This document shows positions 21,022 to 30,615 of a stretch of 64,000 nucleotides of DNA, in pieces. The notes below the pieces were generated by a model that saw nothing but the letters and a program-made list of their open reading frames with translations, was not told where the DNA came from and ran no database searches. Numbering within the stretch: position 1 is the first letter of the stretch; the number at the start of each line of letters is the position of its first letter. Source of the DNA: Eutreptiella sp. 'Long Island Sound 2002' (Eukaryota; Euglenozoa; Euglenophyceae; Eutreptiales; Eutreptiaceae). The stretch spans positions 80,265,918 through 80,329,917 of the forward strand of contig OZ038382.1 of the NCBI GenBank assembly GCA_964036045.1. The letters are read 5' to 3'. Both the position numbers and the translations under genes were made by a program.

Positions 21022-22845
21022 CTAAAGGGCAAGGGGCAGCGCTGTCACCCAGGACTGTTTCCTGCCCTCCAAAAAAGTTCGCAGGGCATCAATGACAGAC
21101 TGCACGGCACGCTCAGCACGACCGTTGCTTTGCGGCCGGTAGATGATACTCTTATGCATCTCAACCCCATTAAGACTGCACAGGGTATTGAAGAAAGCTG
21201 AATTAATGATGGACGCATTGTCACTCATAATCCTGCTAGGAAGACCCATGAAAAATGCGCAGCGGGAGAGAAAAAGCTCCGCCGCACGTTTGCTGGTCAG
21301 TCCCTGCTTTTTACAGGGAATTGCAACAATATACCCCGTGAGCCTGCACACAATAGTGAACACGTAGTCCACCATTTCCCCTGTGTAGGGATGTTTTTCA
21401 GGGGGGAGGTCAAAGAAATCCATGGCCACATCAGAAAAAACATGGGAGGGTATGGGCTGCTCGTGGCAAGCCTTAGGCTGCAAACCACGGCGCGCCTTCG
21501 TAGCCCCCCACACATGACAGGCACTAAGCGCCTTAGAAACACGGTCAGACCACGCCTCTTTGGTGCCAAATGCACTGGCATGGCAGGTGTATCGCCTCTC
21601 AAACAGCTCCCGGGACTTAGAAAGTCCAGGATGAGCAAAACTGTGTACAGCCCGCAGGACCTCATCTACAATACAATCAGGTACGCAAATCTTGCCTTGG
21701 TGTCGTAGGAAGGGTCGGTCAGAACTGGGATCCTGCACAACATATCCCTCCTTGGTGGGTTCTGCACACGCAGCCCGATAACGATGCTTATAGTAAGCAT
21801 CCTTCGCATAATGCTCATGCCAATTAGAGTACAATATGCGACAGGCTGGCGGTATTTTGACAGCAGTGCAGCCAGCAATCATGGCATGTGCTGTCCGCGT
21901 GTACCCCTGTGTTAAAAGCTGTCTGGCAAACTGTTGTCTGGCCCGCACTGGTTGCACAGGGCGCCGGGTTTGGCTGATGGGCCCCCTCTTGGACGGGCAC
22001 ATACATGCAGTGTGTGTACACTGCTTGAAAACCTGACACACCTGGCCATCCAGCTCTGTCGTCTCCAGACTGCAGTCCACATGTGCACTGATAAGCTCCT
22101 GTAACGCCTCAGCCATCTCAGAAGTAGGACCCAGGGAACCTTCATCAGTTGAACACTGAGATACAGTGTCAGTGTTGGGAGGGGAATGCAACACACACAC
22201 AGTTGAGGAAGGGAATAACACATCAGGAGAGGGGGAAGAAACGGTGCTCAGCAAGACCCCATGGTTCTGCTGGAGCCACGCACCCACATACAAAGCACAA
22301 AAGACAGATGACGCTGCCTGAGCACCCTGCAGACGCCGTTTATCAGCCGCAAACTGTAACCTGACGGCCTGTACAGACATCTCAGGACTGGCTGGAACCA
22401 CGTCACTTAGTTGTTCCAATTCCCACGCTTTCTCCTTGGCCTCCCACCTGGAAACCCCCTCCAAATCGGCATCAGACCCATGAAAATTGGTGTCGTCTGC
22501 CTCCCCTGCAGGATAAGCCCAGCGTCTTAACCCATCCGCAACCACATTGTCTTTCCCCGCTTTATAAACCACTACTATGTTGTAGCGGCTCAAAAACTCG
22601 TGCCTTCGCCCCCTTCTCCCCAATGGCCTGGCCATGGTACAAAGATCTTCTTTGTACCACGACTCTAGGGATTTGTGGTCCGAAAAAATAGTCACTTTTC
22701 GCCCCCCGATCCAGCTCTTAAACTTTAAAAGACAGGAGACCAGAGCATATGTCTCCTTCTCACGAACCCCCCAAACACGCTGTCCCTTTTCCAACTTTCT
22801 GCTGAAAAAAGCACAGGGGACCCACTGGCCATGCTCATCTTGTTG
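21022..22845 (-). CDS. pol: RE-1 RNase H C-part and integrase
   Basis: Continues the pol frame after an in-frame TAG at 22846-22848. RNase H motifs: FFSRKLEKGQ, REKETYALVS with catalytic E, and IFSDHKSLESW with D. The integrase zinc region has HSFAHPGLSKSRELF and SACHVW, the second cysteine of the usual C-x2-C replaced. The catalytic core has DVAMDFFDLP (D), MSDNASIINSAFF (D) and GRAERAVQSV (E), the full D,D,E triad. It ends at TAG 21022-21024, where related elements would continue. Integrase inserts the cDNA into the genome. Apart from the two flanking stops the frame is intact. Confidence 0.88.
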   Translation of the reverse strand, partial: QQDEHGQWVPCAFFSRKLEKGQRVWGVREKETYALVSCLLKFKSWIGGRKVTIFSDHKSLESWYKEDLCTMARPLGRRGRRHEFLSRYNIVVVYKAGKDNVVADGLRRWAYPAGEADDTNFHGSDADLEGVSRWEAKEKAWELEQLSDVVPASPEMSVQAVRLQFAADKRRLQGAQAASSVFCALYVGAWLQQNHGVLLSTVSSPSPDVLFPSSTVCVLHSPPNTDTVSQCSTDEGSLGPTSEMAEALQELISAHVDCSLETTELDGQVCQVFKQCTHTACMCPSKRGPISQTRRPVQPVRARQQFARQLLTQGYTRTAHAMIAGCTAVKIPPACRILYSNWHEHYAKDAYYKHRYRAACAEPTKEGYVVQDPSSDRPFLRHQGKICVPDCIVDEVLRAVHSFAHPGLSKSRELFERRYTCHASAFGTKEAWSDRVSKALSACHVWGATKARRGLQPKACHEQPIPSHVFSDVAMDFFDLPPEKHPYTGEMVDYVFTIVCRLTGYIVAIPCKKQGLTSKRAAELFLSRCAFFMGLPSRIMSDNASIINSAFFNTLCSLNGVEMHKSIIYRPQSNGRAERAVQSVIDALRTFLEGRKQSWVTALPLAL

Positions 22846-25800
22846 CTACAAGACTGCCCCCACACCGAAATCTGACGCATCCACATGAATGGCGTATTCT
22901 CCATCGGCCGAGGGTATGTACAGTGCCGTCTTCTCGCAGATGGCATCTTTCAACTTCGAAAAATTCTCTCGCATCAAGGGGGTCCAGGTAATGTGGTTGT
23001 CCTCCCTCTTGACCACACACTTGCCCTTAGACCGCTCCTTGCCAGCCACATGTGAATACTTGCCATGCAAGCTATCCATGAGAGGGGCGGCTAGGGCTGC
23101 ATAATTTTTGATGTATATTGAGTACCAATTACACACCCCTAGAAACCCCTTCATCTGTTTTGGAGTGGAGATCATTGCTTCACTCCACTCCTTGATGGCC
23201 GCCACCTTGGATGGGGCCGGTTTTCGCATGCCCCCCTCTAAAATGTGCCCACAATATTTAACTCTCCCCATAAACATGTGGCACTTTTCTGACTGAACCT
23301 GTAAATGGCACTCAGCCAAAGCCAACAAGAGTGCCCTGACCTGATGATAATGTTCCTCAAATGCACGGCTATCTAAAAGGTTTCCCTTGCCACGCTCAGT
23401 CGGCCGCGTTCCAGTGAGAATATCATCAATGTATGCCCGGGCACCTGGCACCTGATGGTGTGCCAGACACCAGGACACCATTCTCTGGAACGCTGCAGGC
23501 CCCACCTTGACCCCCATGGGCAGGACGTTCCACTCAAACACCCCAAAAGGAGTGCAGAAGGCTGTGAGAAACCTGCTGCTCTCCTCCAGAGGCATCTGGT
23601 GGAATCCATCCTCCAGATCCAGGAGGGTCCAGAGGTGGTTGCCTGCTTGGCTGAGGAGGGTGTCCTCGATTACCGGCAATGGAAACTCGTGGCCCTTGAG
23701 GCAGGAGTTCAGATACCGGTAATCGATGACTAACCTCCACTTGTTCACCCCCGGCTTTGGCACTAAAAACCCACGAGCCACCCAATTTGAGTGGGACTCG
23801 CGGATCCAACCCTTATCCAAAAATTCCTGACATTTCTCCTTCAAAACCTGCTCCCTTATACCCACTACTCTAATGGCCTTGCACGCCCGCGGCTCACTGT
23901 TGGGCAACAATTCCAATTTACACCAACCATGTGGTCCACGCTTGGACGCATTGGCTTCAATTTCAGCATATGTATTGCCGTCCCGCCTAAACACTGAGGA
24001 ACTGAACTCCTGCAACAACGAATCCCTCCATTTCTGACACTCACGAATTTCCCCGTCGGCTTCAATGACTGACTGCACGCTTCGGTCTCGGGAATGGAAC
24101 AGTTGTGATGGAGGGCCCTCAGACATTTGAAAGCGCTTCAGCTTTCTGGACTGAGTCACTGAGTCAATCCAGGCTGAAATTCGTCGACTGGAAGGCATAT
24201 GCGAACCCTTGCAAGCCACTGTTGAGGAGGGAAGGGAAGGAGAAACAACTGCACTGTCATATACCGGCGTCTGATCGATAGTCGCCACGGTATTCGGAGG
24301 TCTGGCGTCGTCTTGAAGACACTCGTCAGCCAAAATTGATAGACCTGTGTAGTCATCTAACAGACAATGTTTGTCAAGTGTAGAGGAAGGAAAACAATCA
24401 GAAGGGGTAACGTCAACATGCATGTGAGAGGGTGAGTGCACAGGAATGCCTGACACATCACTGTGGGGAGAGGGAGAGTGCACAGGAATGCCTGAGACAT
24501 CACTGTGGGGAGAGAGAGAGTGCACAGGAATGCCTGAGACATCACTGTGGGGAGAGGGAGAGGCAGATAATGGCACAGGGCCTGAAAAGATTGCAGTTTC
24601 AAGCATATCATCACAATCAGGCAAAGGGAGCTGTCCATCCCGTGCTAACTGAGCGACAGTGGCCTTCCAGACCTTCCTGGGCTGTCCCAGCGGTCGTTTG
24701 GGCCTCCCCACAATTATCTTGAGGCTCTTTTTTTGCTGTACCTGTGGCGACATCCAATCAGTTGCATTCATGCCTTCCTGATGACGTCCCAGAGCATCAA
24801 ACAACACCACACGTGTATGAATGTTGTGTTCCTGGGTATGCTGTGCACCCCATCGATCTACCCATATTGACTCACCCCTTGGCAGGTCCCACCAGTCCAC
24901 TGCTATCTCACCCAGAGCCCAAAACCACGGCTCCTTGCGTTGTACTGGTACTACTGCCACACCTCTACTCCCTTCCCAGTACACCTTCTCAATGGCCATC
25001 TGCATGGCATTGACAAGGGGATGCAGAAACAAAGTCTCATTCCCCCACGGTATATACAATCCTCTCTTCTTCCCTTTATCATCCCCCTTATGCAACTGCA
25101 ATCGGGTGGACTCATCCCACGGCTCACACGTGGGTACAAACTCAGATCCAGCCCAATTCAAAATGCACTGTCTCCAATCGGGGGTCAGCACATATTGGCC
25201 TGTTCCAAAACAATGAGATCTCAGTCCCATACGGGATTTAATTTTGGCTATGGAAACGCCTCTTGTAGTGGCATCCTTCCTCAACCTATAAGCACGACGA
25301 TGGTGCAACCCAACTGCATGATGTGACGTCATAGATAGACGTTCCTGATGCAAAGATCGAATCTTGGCTGCCAATAAAGATTGAATCTGAGATCTGTGCT
25401 GTATTCCGTCCGCTGGGTCCATTCCAGACCCAGAATCGGCTTTCGGGTTGGAGATCGTCTCCACACCTCGGGCAATGTCTGCTGCAGCAGCCACACCTGG
25501 CACAGGTGAGGGACCGCTGGTCTCCAGTGAGGTGGGCCCTGTCAGTATTTGGTCCACACTATCAACCTGTTGACCTATATGGTTCCTCCAGAAGCCAAAG
25601 CCACCCATAAATTCAGGTGGGGGCTCTTCATAACCCAAGGATCCCTCGTCCTCAGAAAATGGTTCCGATCCTGGGTTACTTTCAGCTTCCACTGTAGGGA
25701 TTGGGTTGTGTGTCACACACTCATCACCTGCATCCCATTTATTCAGGAAATACTGGACACTCATCATGAATGCCATAGCCTCCGTAGGTGTCGGGGGAGA

Positions 25801-27138
25801 CAATTCAGCATCATGGGAGTCAAGACAGGCAAAGGACTCCCGCAAGGCCACCTCCGACTGTATATGTGCTATAATATCACCCATGGGTGGCTGCGGCCTA
25901 GCCGTGCCAACATGCACAGGGGGGGTATGCTGGGGTGGAACGTCAGGTATCCTAATAGGTAATAGCATCAGCGCTGCTACAATATAGCAACAAGCAGCCG
26001 ACCTAATGGTCTGGCTGGTCAGGGCCTCCTCACTACGGCCTATCACTGTCATATTCTGACACTTCTGTCTTCTTGACAAACCGTCTGTTGACCTGGATGC
26101 TTGTGGGGGCACCTGACAGTAATTCTGAGACCTGTATGTAAAGGCCAAGAAATAACTGATGAGAACCAGGGCCTGCACCAGGATATACATATCGTTGCGC
26201 AGGGCTTGTGCCCCACCCAAAGGGGGCTGGTCCCCAGTGTAAGATGACTGTAAAGGAGGCCACCCAATCAGGGCCAAACCTGCAGTCTGTATAGAATCCT
26301 CACAGGGGACTTCATAAACATTGCCAAGATCCACTCCTGTCTGTGGATTGAATATCACTACGTTCCCTACAATCTCAGACTGCTGTGCTGGAGTACCCTT
26401 CTGAGCACTCCGATCCACAGAGTTGTCAGCATCCGGAAGGTCCAGAGCAAATGCATCATGCACATGTATGGGTATATGTGCTATTGGCATATCATGGATA
26501 CCTTGATGTACAGAGCCCGTCGAGGTGCTGAACTCAGTCACTTCCCCACGGGTTTCTGTCATCGTATGGGTAGTCCACTTCAACTCTTCTTCAAAGGCCA
26601 ATTGGCCCTGAGAAGGCAACAATGCCAGACCATATCGGGTTAAGAAAGGGTACCCCAGGATCACCCGGGGTCCCACAGAGGCAAGATGCAAAAATGCATT
26701 CACACACCGTGCCACTACCACTCCTGCGCAGGTGTGCAAAGGCAGCAAAAAAGTCACCCTGACCCCTAACTTACCTCCCTCCAACTCCATATTGCCTGCC
26801 TCCAACAAACGAAACTGCACATCAGCAGCCTCACAATATTTCTTATCTATCAGCTCCCAGCCAATGACACCGAGAATCTCACATCCCGTGTCAATCAATG
26901 ACTGCAGCAGGTATGGGCCCGCCTCAGGATACTTATCCAGCTGGTATGGGCCCTGTAGTATGATGCCCCGCCGCGTCTTGCGACAGATCCCAGGACGGGG
27001 TTCCCTGAGGACCTCTATCTCCTCACCCTGTAACTCAATATGCTGCACATATGCACTTTTCCACGTTGCCTCATAGTCCACCCGTAGGGGTGGGCGTCTA
27101 TGTGACAGTGGACCGCCCAAAACACACTGTCCACGCCT
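22846..27138 (-). CDS. pol: RE-1 protease, Dam-like linker domain and reverse transcriptase
   Basis: About 1430 codons in the same frame as gag, following TAG 27139-27141; there is no early ATG, so readthrough is the likely route. The retropepsin has SLIDTGCEILG (DTG near residue 78) and RVILGYPFL. A very long linker follows with two hydrophobic stretches (MYILVQALVLISYFLAF; CCYIVAALMLLPI), a domain near 24800-25220 with VAVVPVQRKEPWFWALGEIA and WWDLPRGESIW, resembling the Dam-like domain of RE-3/RE-4 but lacking NPPF, and a 42-bp minisatellite (24437-24562). The RT has WRLVIDYRYLNS, LDLEDGFHQ, LPMGVKVGPAAFQRM and YIDD (23422-23433). The start of RNase H (HVDASDFGVGAVL) closes the ORF at TAG 22846. 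Confidence 0.88.
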   Translation of the reverse strand, partial: RRGQCVLGGPLSHRRPPLRVDYEATWKSAYVQHIELQGEEIEVLREPRPGICRKTRRGIILQGPYQLDKYPEAGPYLLQSLIDTGCEILGVIGWELIDKKYCEAADVQFRLLEAGNMELEGGKLGVRVTFLLPLHTCAGVVVARCVNAFLHLASVGPRVILGYPFLTRYGLALLPSQGQLAFEEELKWTTHTMTETRGEVTEFSTSTGSVHQGIHDMPIAHIPIHVHDAFALDLPDADNSVDRSAQKGTPAQQSEIVGNVVIFNPQTGVDLGNVYEVPCEDSIQTAGLALIGWPPLQSSYTGDQPPLGGAQALRNDMYILVQALVLISYFLAFTYRSQNYCQVPPQASRSTDGLSRRQKCQNMTVIGRSEEALTSQTIRSAACCYIVAALMLLPIRIPDVPPQHTPPVHVGTARPQPPMGDIIAHIQSEVALRESFACLDSHDAELSPPTPTEAMAFMMSVQYFLNKWDAGDECVTHNPIPTVEAESNPGSEPFSEDEGSLGYEEPPPEFMGGFGFWRNHIGQQVDSVDQILTGPTSLETSGPSPVPGVAAAADIARGVETISNPKADSGSGMDPADGIQHRSQIQSLLAAKIRSLHQERLSMTSHHAVGLHHRRAYRLRKDATTRGVSIAKIKSRMGLRSHCFGTGQYVLTPDWRQCILNWAGSEFVPTCEPWDESTRLQLHKGDDKGKKRGLYIPWGNETLFLHPLVNAMQMAIEKVYWEGSRGVAVVPVQRKEPWFWALGEIAVDWWDLPRGESIWVDRWGAQHTQEHNIHTRVVLFDALGRHQEGMNATDWMSPQVQQKKSLKIIVGRPKRPLGQPRKVWKATVAQLARDGQLPLPDCDDMLETAIFSGPVPLSASPSPHSDVSGIPVHSLSPHSDVSGIPVHSPSPHSDVSGIPVHSPSHMHVDVTPSDCFPSSTLDKHCLLDDYTGLSILADECLQDDARPPNTVATIDQTPVYDSAVVSPSLPSSTVACKGSHMPSSRRISAWIDSVTQSRKLKRFQMSEGPPSQLFHSRDRSVQSVIEADGEIRECQKWRDSLLQEFSSSVFRRDGNTYAEIEANASKRGPHGWCKLELLPNSEPRACKAIRVVGIREQVLKEKCQEFLDKGWIRESHSNWVARGFLVPKPGVNKWRLVIDYRYLNSCLKGHEFPLPVIEDTLLSQAGNHLWTLLDLEDGFHQMPLEESSRFLTAFCTPFGVFEWNVLPMGVKVGPAAFQRMVSWCLAHHQVPGARAYIDDILTGTRPTERGKGNLLDSRAFEEHYHQVRALLLALAECHLQVQSEKCHMFMGRVKYCGHILEGGMRKPAPSKVAAIKEWSEAMISTPKQMKGFLGVCNWYSIYIKNYAALAAPLMDSLHGKYSHVAGKERSKGKCVVKREDNHITWTPLMRENFSKLKDAICEKTALYIPSADGEYAIHVDASDFGVGAVL
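24437..24562 (-). repeat. 42-bp minisatellite in RE-1 pol linker
   Basis: Three tandem 42-bp units starting TGCACAGGAATGCCTGA at 24437, 24479 and 24521. They encode SPHSDVSGIPVHS repeats (14 aa) in frame, so the array expanded without breaking pol. It lies in the unstructured linker before RT. Confidence 0.85.
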
Positions 27139-28413
27139 CTACTTCTTAAAGCGCCGCTTATATTCCTCAGCCTTCTCAGGATAGGAAATAAAACAGTCTT
27201 CGGGCCTGTGATTTGTTTTACCACAACCTGGAGTAGGGCAAGGGGGGTAACGTTTCTTGGGAGGGGGCTTACCCCTGTCCGCTGGAGACCTGTTGGGTCC
27301 TCCTCCTGTATCTTGACGTGTAGGAGGAGTCCTGAGCTTCTCCAACAGCGTTTTGGGCACCCTTACACCCTTAGGAATGAGCTCAGGGTGTTTAACCCAG
27401 CAATCCTTGACCATGTGTCCAGTGCGGCCGCAATGATGACATGTGATGTCCTTTTTTTTATCCATCAGTGCAAGCACTTGGGCCTCATCAGGCTCAAACT
27501 CTGTGGGCAGTGAGGCAGCAGGAATACCTTCCCCTGACTCTGAACCCTGAATTTGTTGGATCCTGCCATGACCCTGGTGATTGCGCCGGCGCCAATCGTC
27601 CTGCTTATTGTGTGCAGCATCAGGGGCCATCAGTTCAGTCATAAGCACCAGGAAAATCTCCAAATAGTTATGCTCCTTACCTTTTCTTCTCTCTTCAAGG
27701 TAGAGCTTATAAAAAAAGTTCTCCTGCCGTGGGCCCAGTGCATCCAGAAATTGGTCCCTAGCGCCCTGATGGGTTACACCACCTTTAACCTGGCTTCCAT
27801 AGTAGAGCCAATCGTCCATAAAACCTGCAGCATCCAGTGCAGTGGGTTTGGCAGGCAGTTCAAGTGCTTTCCACTTGTCGGATATGACATCTGGGTTTGC
27901 ACGCCTGTCAACCTCATCGAAGACTAACTTCTCCAGCGCTGCATAGCCACGACGCCGCCGATCGATGCGCTTCCCAAAACTATTGGCTAGATCCTTGGGG
28001 ATGGCTGCCCGCAGCACCCGGCGCCTGACTGCATCTCCTAGGGCCCTGCCAACATCATTATCCCACACCGAATAGGACTCCTTCCACTCTACACCAGACT
28101 CCCCTTTTCCATCCCAATGTGGCACAGTCATCAATGCCTGGGTCTCTGTGAGCGATTTAGGGTCCAAATACGGCGTGGCCAATGTGCCATACAAACCTGG
28201 ACCAGGAATTCCTTGATGAAATGAATCCTTAACATCTGTGGTTCCCTCATCCTCCTCACGAGGTCGTACCTCAGCAAATGCTGCCCCAAAAGAAGGAATC
28301 CCTGTGGGCTTCACTTTAGGTAGCTGGGTCTCATCCTTAAAGTCCAATGGCGAGAAGGGATTAAAAAATAAATCATCATCGAAAAATCGAACGTCCAATC
28401 CCTTACAATGACG
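27139..28413 (-). CDS. gag: RE-1 Gag (capsid/nucleocapsid part)
   Basis: About 420 codons ending in TAG (27139-27141). The central region (AFGKRIDRRRRGY to FFYKLYLEERRKGKEHNY) is helical and capsid-like by position. The C-terminus has the CCHC zinc knuckle CHHCGRTGHMVKDCW and a second Cys/His cluster, CPTPGCGKTNHRPEDC, then a basic tail (KRRFKK). No in-frame ATG lies near its 5' end: the frame opens after TGA 28414-28416 and the first ATG is far inside. It may therefore be the downstream part of a longer Gag with ORF1, joined by frameshift or readthrough, or broken. It packages the RNA genome. Confidence 0.8.
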   Translation of the reverse strand, partial: RHCKGLDVRFFDDDLFFNPFSPLDFKDETQLPKVKPTGIPSFGAAFAEVRPREEDEGTTDVKDSFHQGIPGPGLYGTLATPYLDPKSLTETQALMTVPHWDGKGESGVEWKESYSVWDNDVGRALGDAVRRRVLRAAIPKDLANSFGKRIDRRRRGYAALEKLVFDEVDRRANPDVISDKWKALELPAKPTALDAAGFMDDWLYYGSQVKGGVTHQGARDQFLDALGPRQENFFYKLYLEERRKGKEHNYLEIFLVLMTELMAPDAAHNKQDDWRRRNHQGHGRIQQIQGSESGEGIPAASLPTEFEPDEAQVLALMDKKKDITCHHCGRTGHMVKDCWVKHPELIPKGVRVPKTLLEKLRTPPTRQDTGGGPNRSPADRGKPPPKKRYPPCPTPGCGKTNHRPEDCFISYPEKAEEYKRRFKK

Positions 28414-28472
28414 TCAATCACCCTGTGGATTAGCGTGGGGAGGAGGATAACCGGTATGCGTTGTTGGATTGT

Positions 28473-30590
28473 TCACTTCCACACTTGACCGGCTGTGATA
28501 AGATTCCCCTTGTGGGCATGACCGCTTTGGATCCCGGTATGTGAAGGAAGGTTGTGCCTGATCCTGAATCTGTGTGGCATGCCATGGAGGTGCATATGGA
28601 GTGTGAACCTGAGCTGTCCCTGCGCTCTTGGAGGTAACTCCTCGTCGCTCATTTGAGACGAACTCCTTGCCATGCTGTACTTCTTGAGCACGAAGCTCGT
28701 CATATTGTAGATCTGGGGACCAGATGGGATGTAAGCACAATTGGGTGACAAGGGGTTACCCTTCGCATCCACTCCAAACGTAACTGACCCTGATGGCTGT
28801 GATTCTCGCCGCGCACGTGAAGAATGCATTAATGTCAAGTGTGCATCAAATTCCCCTTTGAGTGATCGATGATTCTCAATGGAATCCATTAATTTACCAC
28901 GTAAGGACGCACAATCTTGTAAGCATCCCAACACATCAACCTGTGCCTTGGAAGATTTATCCTTAGCAACCCTACATAGGTTGTGCAATTTAGCTAAGTC
29001 AATCCTATCAATGGCCTCACTCGGTACTTTGGGAGATGGATTTGTACCCCGAGGACTCATCGAAGACAGCTTGGCACGCACATGTTGCAACAAGGATTCA
29101 TTGGCCTCTGAATCTATCCTAAGCTTGGCCAGGCTCAACTTGAGCTCACTGAATTCCGTCAAGTGTCCCTTAAAACTTACGGATAGTTGATTGAGTTGGG
29201 GTGCATGCTGTGTATCATATGCAAGGAAATGTTCCTCCAATGCACTCAAAGACTGATGCACACTGTCAAAATGTACCTTCAGCACCTGGATCTCAGGGGC
29301 TAAAGATGCAACTTGAATCAAAACACCATCATCAGGTGCTTTCATGGGAGAAGAACGTTGTACGCCACGCTTATTCTCCAATGTCTCAATGCGTGCAACA
29401 AGAGAAGAGATTTGTTGCTCGAAATGTTTTTTTTCACTTTCACGGGAGGTCTTCTCCATTGAGAGCTGTCGTCGCAAAGTGTGCACTTCGTCAAGAAATT
29501 CGGCCCTGTCCCTTTCCAATTGGTTGTCCATGTTTTGACAAATCTTTTCAAGATTGGTGGCAATTTCCAATTGGGATTTGGAGAAGGCAGTTTTGAGTGG
29601 ACCTACTTCACTTTCCATCATGTCTACGGTCAACCTGAGTTGATTAACCTCAACCTCAAAAGCATTTAATGCTTGTTTGAGGTTCCCAATTTCACCATTT
29701 AGTTCTTCACGCTCATGGGCCATGGAATCTACTAACTCATTGGTCGACAAACACAATTGCTTGAGAGATAACAATTCATTCTCAAATGAGCATTGTACTT
29801 CCTTCTTACCCATGGATGATAGCAAAGCATTTAGTCGATTGTCAATTTGTGCAAAATTCTCCTTGCACCAGCCCTCAACGCGCCCACCAAAATCATGTAG
29901 TCGTTGTCCTTGTTCATCAACAATGCCTCGTAGAGTTCGGCCTTCACCATAAACTCCGTCAACATGTTCTTGTACTTGTCCTCGAAGTCGATCCAAAGCC
30001 GTTTCAGCCTCACGAAAGGTTTTGGCACCTGCGCGATGTAGACCATAATGATCGTCGCGCAACATAGAAAGTGCCTTGGTGAGCTCGCTCACTTGGTTTA
30101 ACGCCGTATCGTGTGTCGGCGCCCATTCGGCCACACGAATCCGTTCTTGTGGTTCCCCAAATTCGTTTACAAAACGGAAACGTTCAAATGCACGAAAACC
30201 CCATCCGCCCGGAAGTTGTTGTGATTGAAATTCACCCATCAACGGATTTTGTTGTAGAGCGATATGATGGTGATGTTGTCCGTGAGTATGATGTTGAATT
30301 AATTGTTCTTGTTGATTGGAACGTGCTTGTGAATACTCTTGTAGTTGATGTTTTCGTTCGTGAGCTTGTTGATGTAGCACCAATTGAAGAGTGTGGTTTT
30401 CATCATCATCACAATTAATTTCCTCCACATGATCATGACTCTCCCTTGAGGAAGGACCACCTTGTTCATTATGATATTCAATCATGTTGATGTTCAATGA
30501 CAATTGTTCTTGTAGGTCTCCAAGGAGTTGTTCATCAAGGTCCTCAATGGATCGAATAGACACATAGTCGTCATCCTTCATTGTGTCCAT
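28473..30590 (-). CDS. RE-1 ORF1, 705-aa coiled-coil protein of unknown function
   Basis: Starts at ATG 30590, only about 14 bases past the PBS (two codons upstream are non-ATG). The first 130 residues are rich in Gln, His, Asp and Glu. Residues from about 170 to 560 are long heptad-like helices (for example ELTKALSMLRDDHYGLHRAG, NELVDSMAHEREELNGEIGN), with almost no Cys, and are predicted coiled coil. No known domain. Position suggests the N-terminal part of Gag (matrix-like) or a separate structural ORF. Its last ~90 codons overlap another open frame (28414-28740) that is in phase with gag, hinting at a frameshift joining the two. It ends in TGA 28473. Confidence 0.7.
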   Translation of the reverse strand: MDTMKDDDYVSIRSIEDLDEQLLGDLQEQLSLNINMIEYHNEQGGPSSRESHDHVEEINCDDDENHTLQLVLHQQAHERKHQLQEYSQARSNQQEQLIQHHTHGQHHHHIALQQNPLMGEFQSQQLPGGWGFRAFERFRFVNEFGEPQERIRVAEWAPTHDTALNQVSELTKALSMLRDDHYGLHRAGAKTFREAETALDRLRGQVQEHVDGVYGEGRTLRGIVDEQGQRLHDFGGRVEGWCKENFAQIDNRLNALLSSMGKKEVQCSFENELLSLKQLCLSTNELVDSMAHEREELNGEIGNLKQALNAFEVEVNQLRLTVDMMESEVGPLKTAFSKSQLEIATNLEKICQNMDNQLERDRAEFLDEVHTLRRQLSMEKTSRESEKKHFEQQISSLVARIETLENKRGVQRSSPMKAPDDGVLIQVASLAPEIQVLKVHFDSVHQSLSALEEHFLAYDTQHAPQLNQLSVSFKGHLTEFSELKLSLAKLRIDSEANESLLQHVRAKLSSMSPRGTNPSPKVPSEAIDRIDLAKLHNLCRVAKDKSSKAQVDVLGCLQDCASLRGKLMDSIENHRSLKGEFDAHLTLMHSSRARRESQPSGSVTFGVDAKGNPLSPNCAYIPSGPQIYNMTSFVLKKYSMARSSSQMSDEELPPRAQGQLRFTLHMHLHGMPHRFRIRHNLPSHTGIQSGHAHKGNLITAGQVWK

Positions 30591-30603
30591 GACCAATCAC
30601 AAG

Positions 30604-30615
30604 CCTCTGCTACCA
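30604..30615 (-). other. RE-1 primer-binding site (initiator tRNA-Met type)
   Basis: Minus strand TGGTAGCAGAGG complements the ...CCUCUGCUACCA 3' end typical of animal/protist initiator tRNA-Met. It directly follows the 5' LTR. The same 12-mer or a one-base variant follows the LTRs of RE-2, RE-3 and RE-4. Confidence 0.85.

Noticed and set aside
24437-24562. Regular repeats resembling a CRISPR array
   Set aside because: Three directly adjoining 42-bp units without spacers, in frame within pol; a coding minisatellite.
21022-27141. Three internal stops in RE-1 pol/gag are all UAG, suggesting UAG codes for an amino acid here
   Set aside because: Comparable UAGs in family-B copies replace different residues in sister copies: Gln (CAG) at 37821 and near 49983, Leu (TTG) at 60016, Tyr (TAT) near 51690. 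UGA and UAA stops also interrupt pol. Mutation explains these; only the gag-pro UAG is conserved.
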